The notes beneath the pieces were generated by a model, which was not told the DNA's origin, did no database searches, and was given only the letters and a program-made list of their open reading frames with translations. This document shows positions 1-5,254 of a stretch of 5,254 nucleotides of DNA, in pieces (positions within the stretch are counted from its first letter, which is position 1; each line of letters starts with the position of its first letter). The stretch is taken from assembly GCA_003131705.1 (NCBI GenBank), contig PKUY01000213.1, positions 11,046 to 16,299 on the forward strand. Direction: 5' to 3'. The translations under genes and the position numbers were made by a program. The stretch comes from Acidobacteriota bacterium. GTDB taxonomy: Bacteria > Acidobacteriota > Terriglobia > Acidiferrales > UBA7541.

Positions 1-5254
<5,254 letters not shown>

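Overview
The window holds two genes transcribed away from each other, both cut by the window edges, with a 292-base intergenic region between them. On the minus strand (positions 886 down to 1) is the N-terminal and catalytic part of a proline--tRNA ligase of the archaeal/eukaryote-like class (proS). On the plus strand, from 1179 to the right edge, is a very large TonB-dependent outer-membrane receptor. It has a signal peptide, an N-terminal carboxypeptidase-regulatory-like (Ig-like) domain, a plug and a long beta-barrel: the 'Oar-like' layout.

The receptor points to a Gram-negative bacterium. This architecture at this length, with Asn/Gly/Phe-rich barrel segments, is especially abundant in Acidobacteriota (Terriglobia and relatives). 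The moderately high GC and the class of ProRS fit that, but the assignment is an inference from protein style, not from a marker-gene comparison.

Layout: 1-886 proS (minus, C-terminus missing); 887-1178 divergent intergenic region with one plausible sigma70-type promoter per direction, a 9-bp tandem repeat that also forms a small hairpin, and a GC-rich hairpin in the receptor leader; 1179-5254 the receptor (plus), open for 1358 codons with its last few dozen residues probably lying beyond the edge.

The two genes have no evident functional link: one is a housekeeping translation enzyme, the other a surface uptake or adhesion-type receptor. No RNA genes, mobile elements, CRISPR arrays or defence genes were seen, and I found no evidence of an undescribed multi-gene system. 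The most notable feature is the cysteine pattern of the receptor: 18 cysteines in the mature part, all in the barrel, falling into nine closely spaced pairs.
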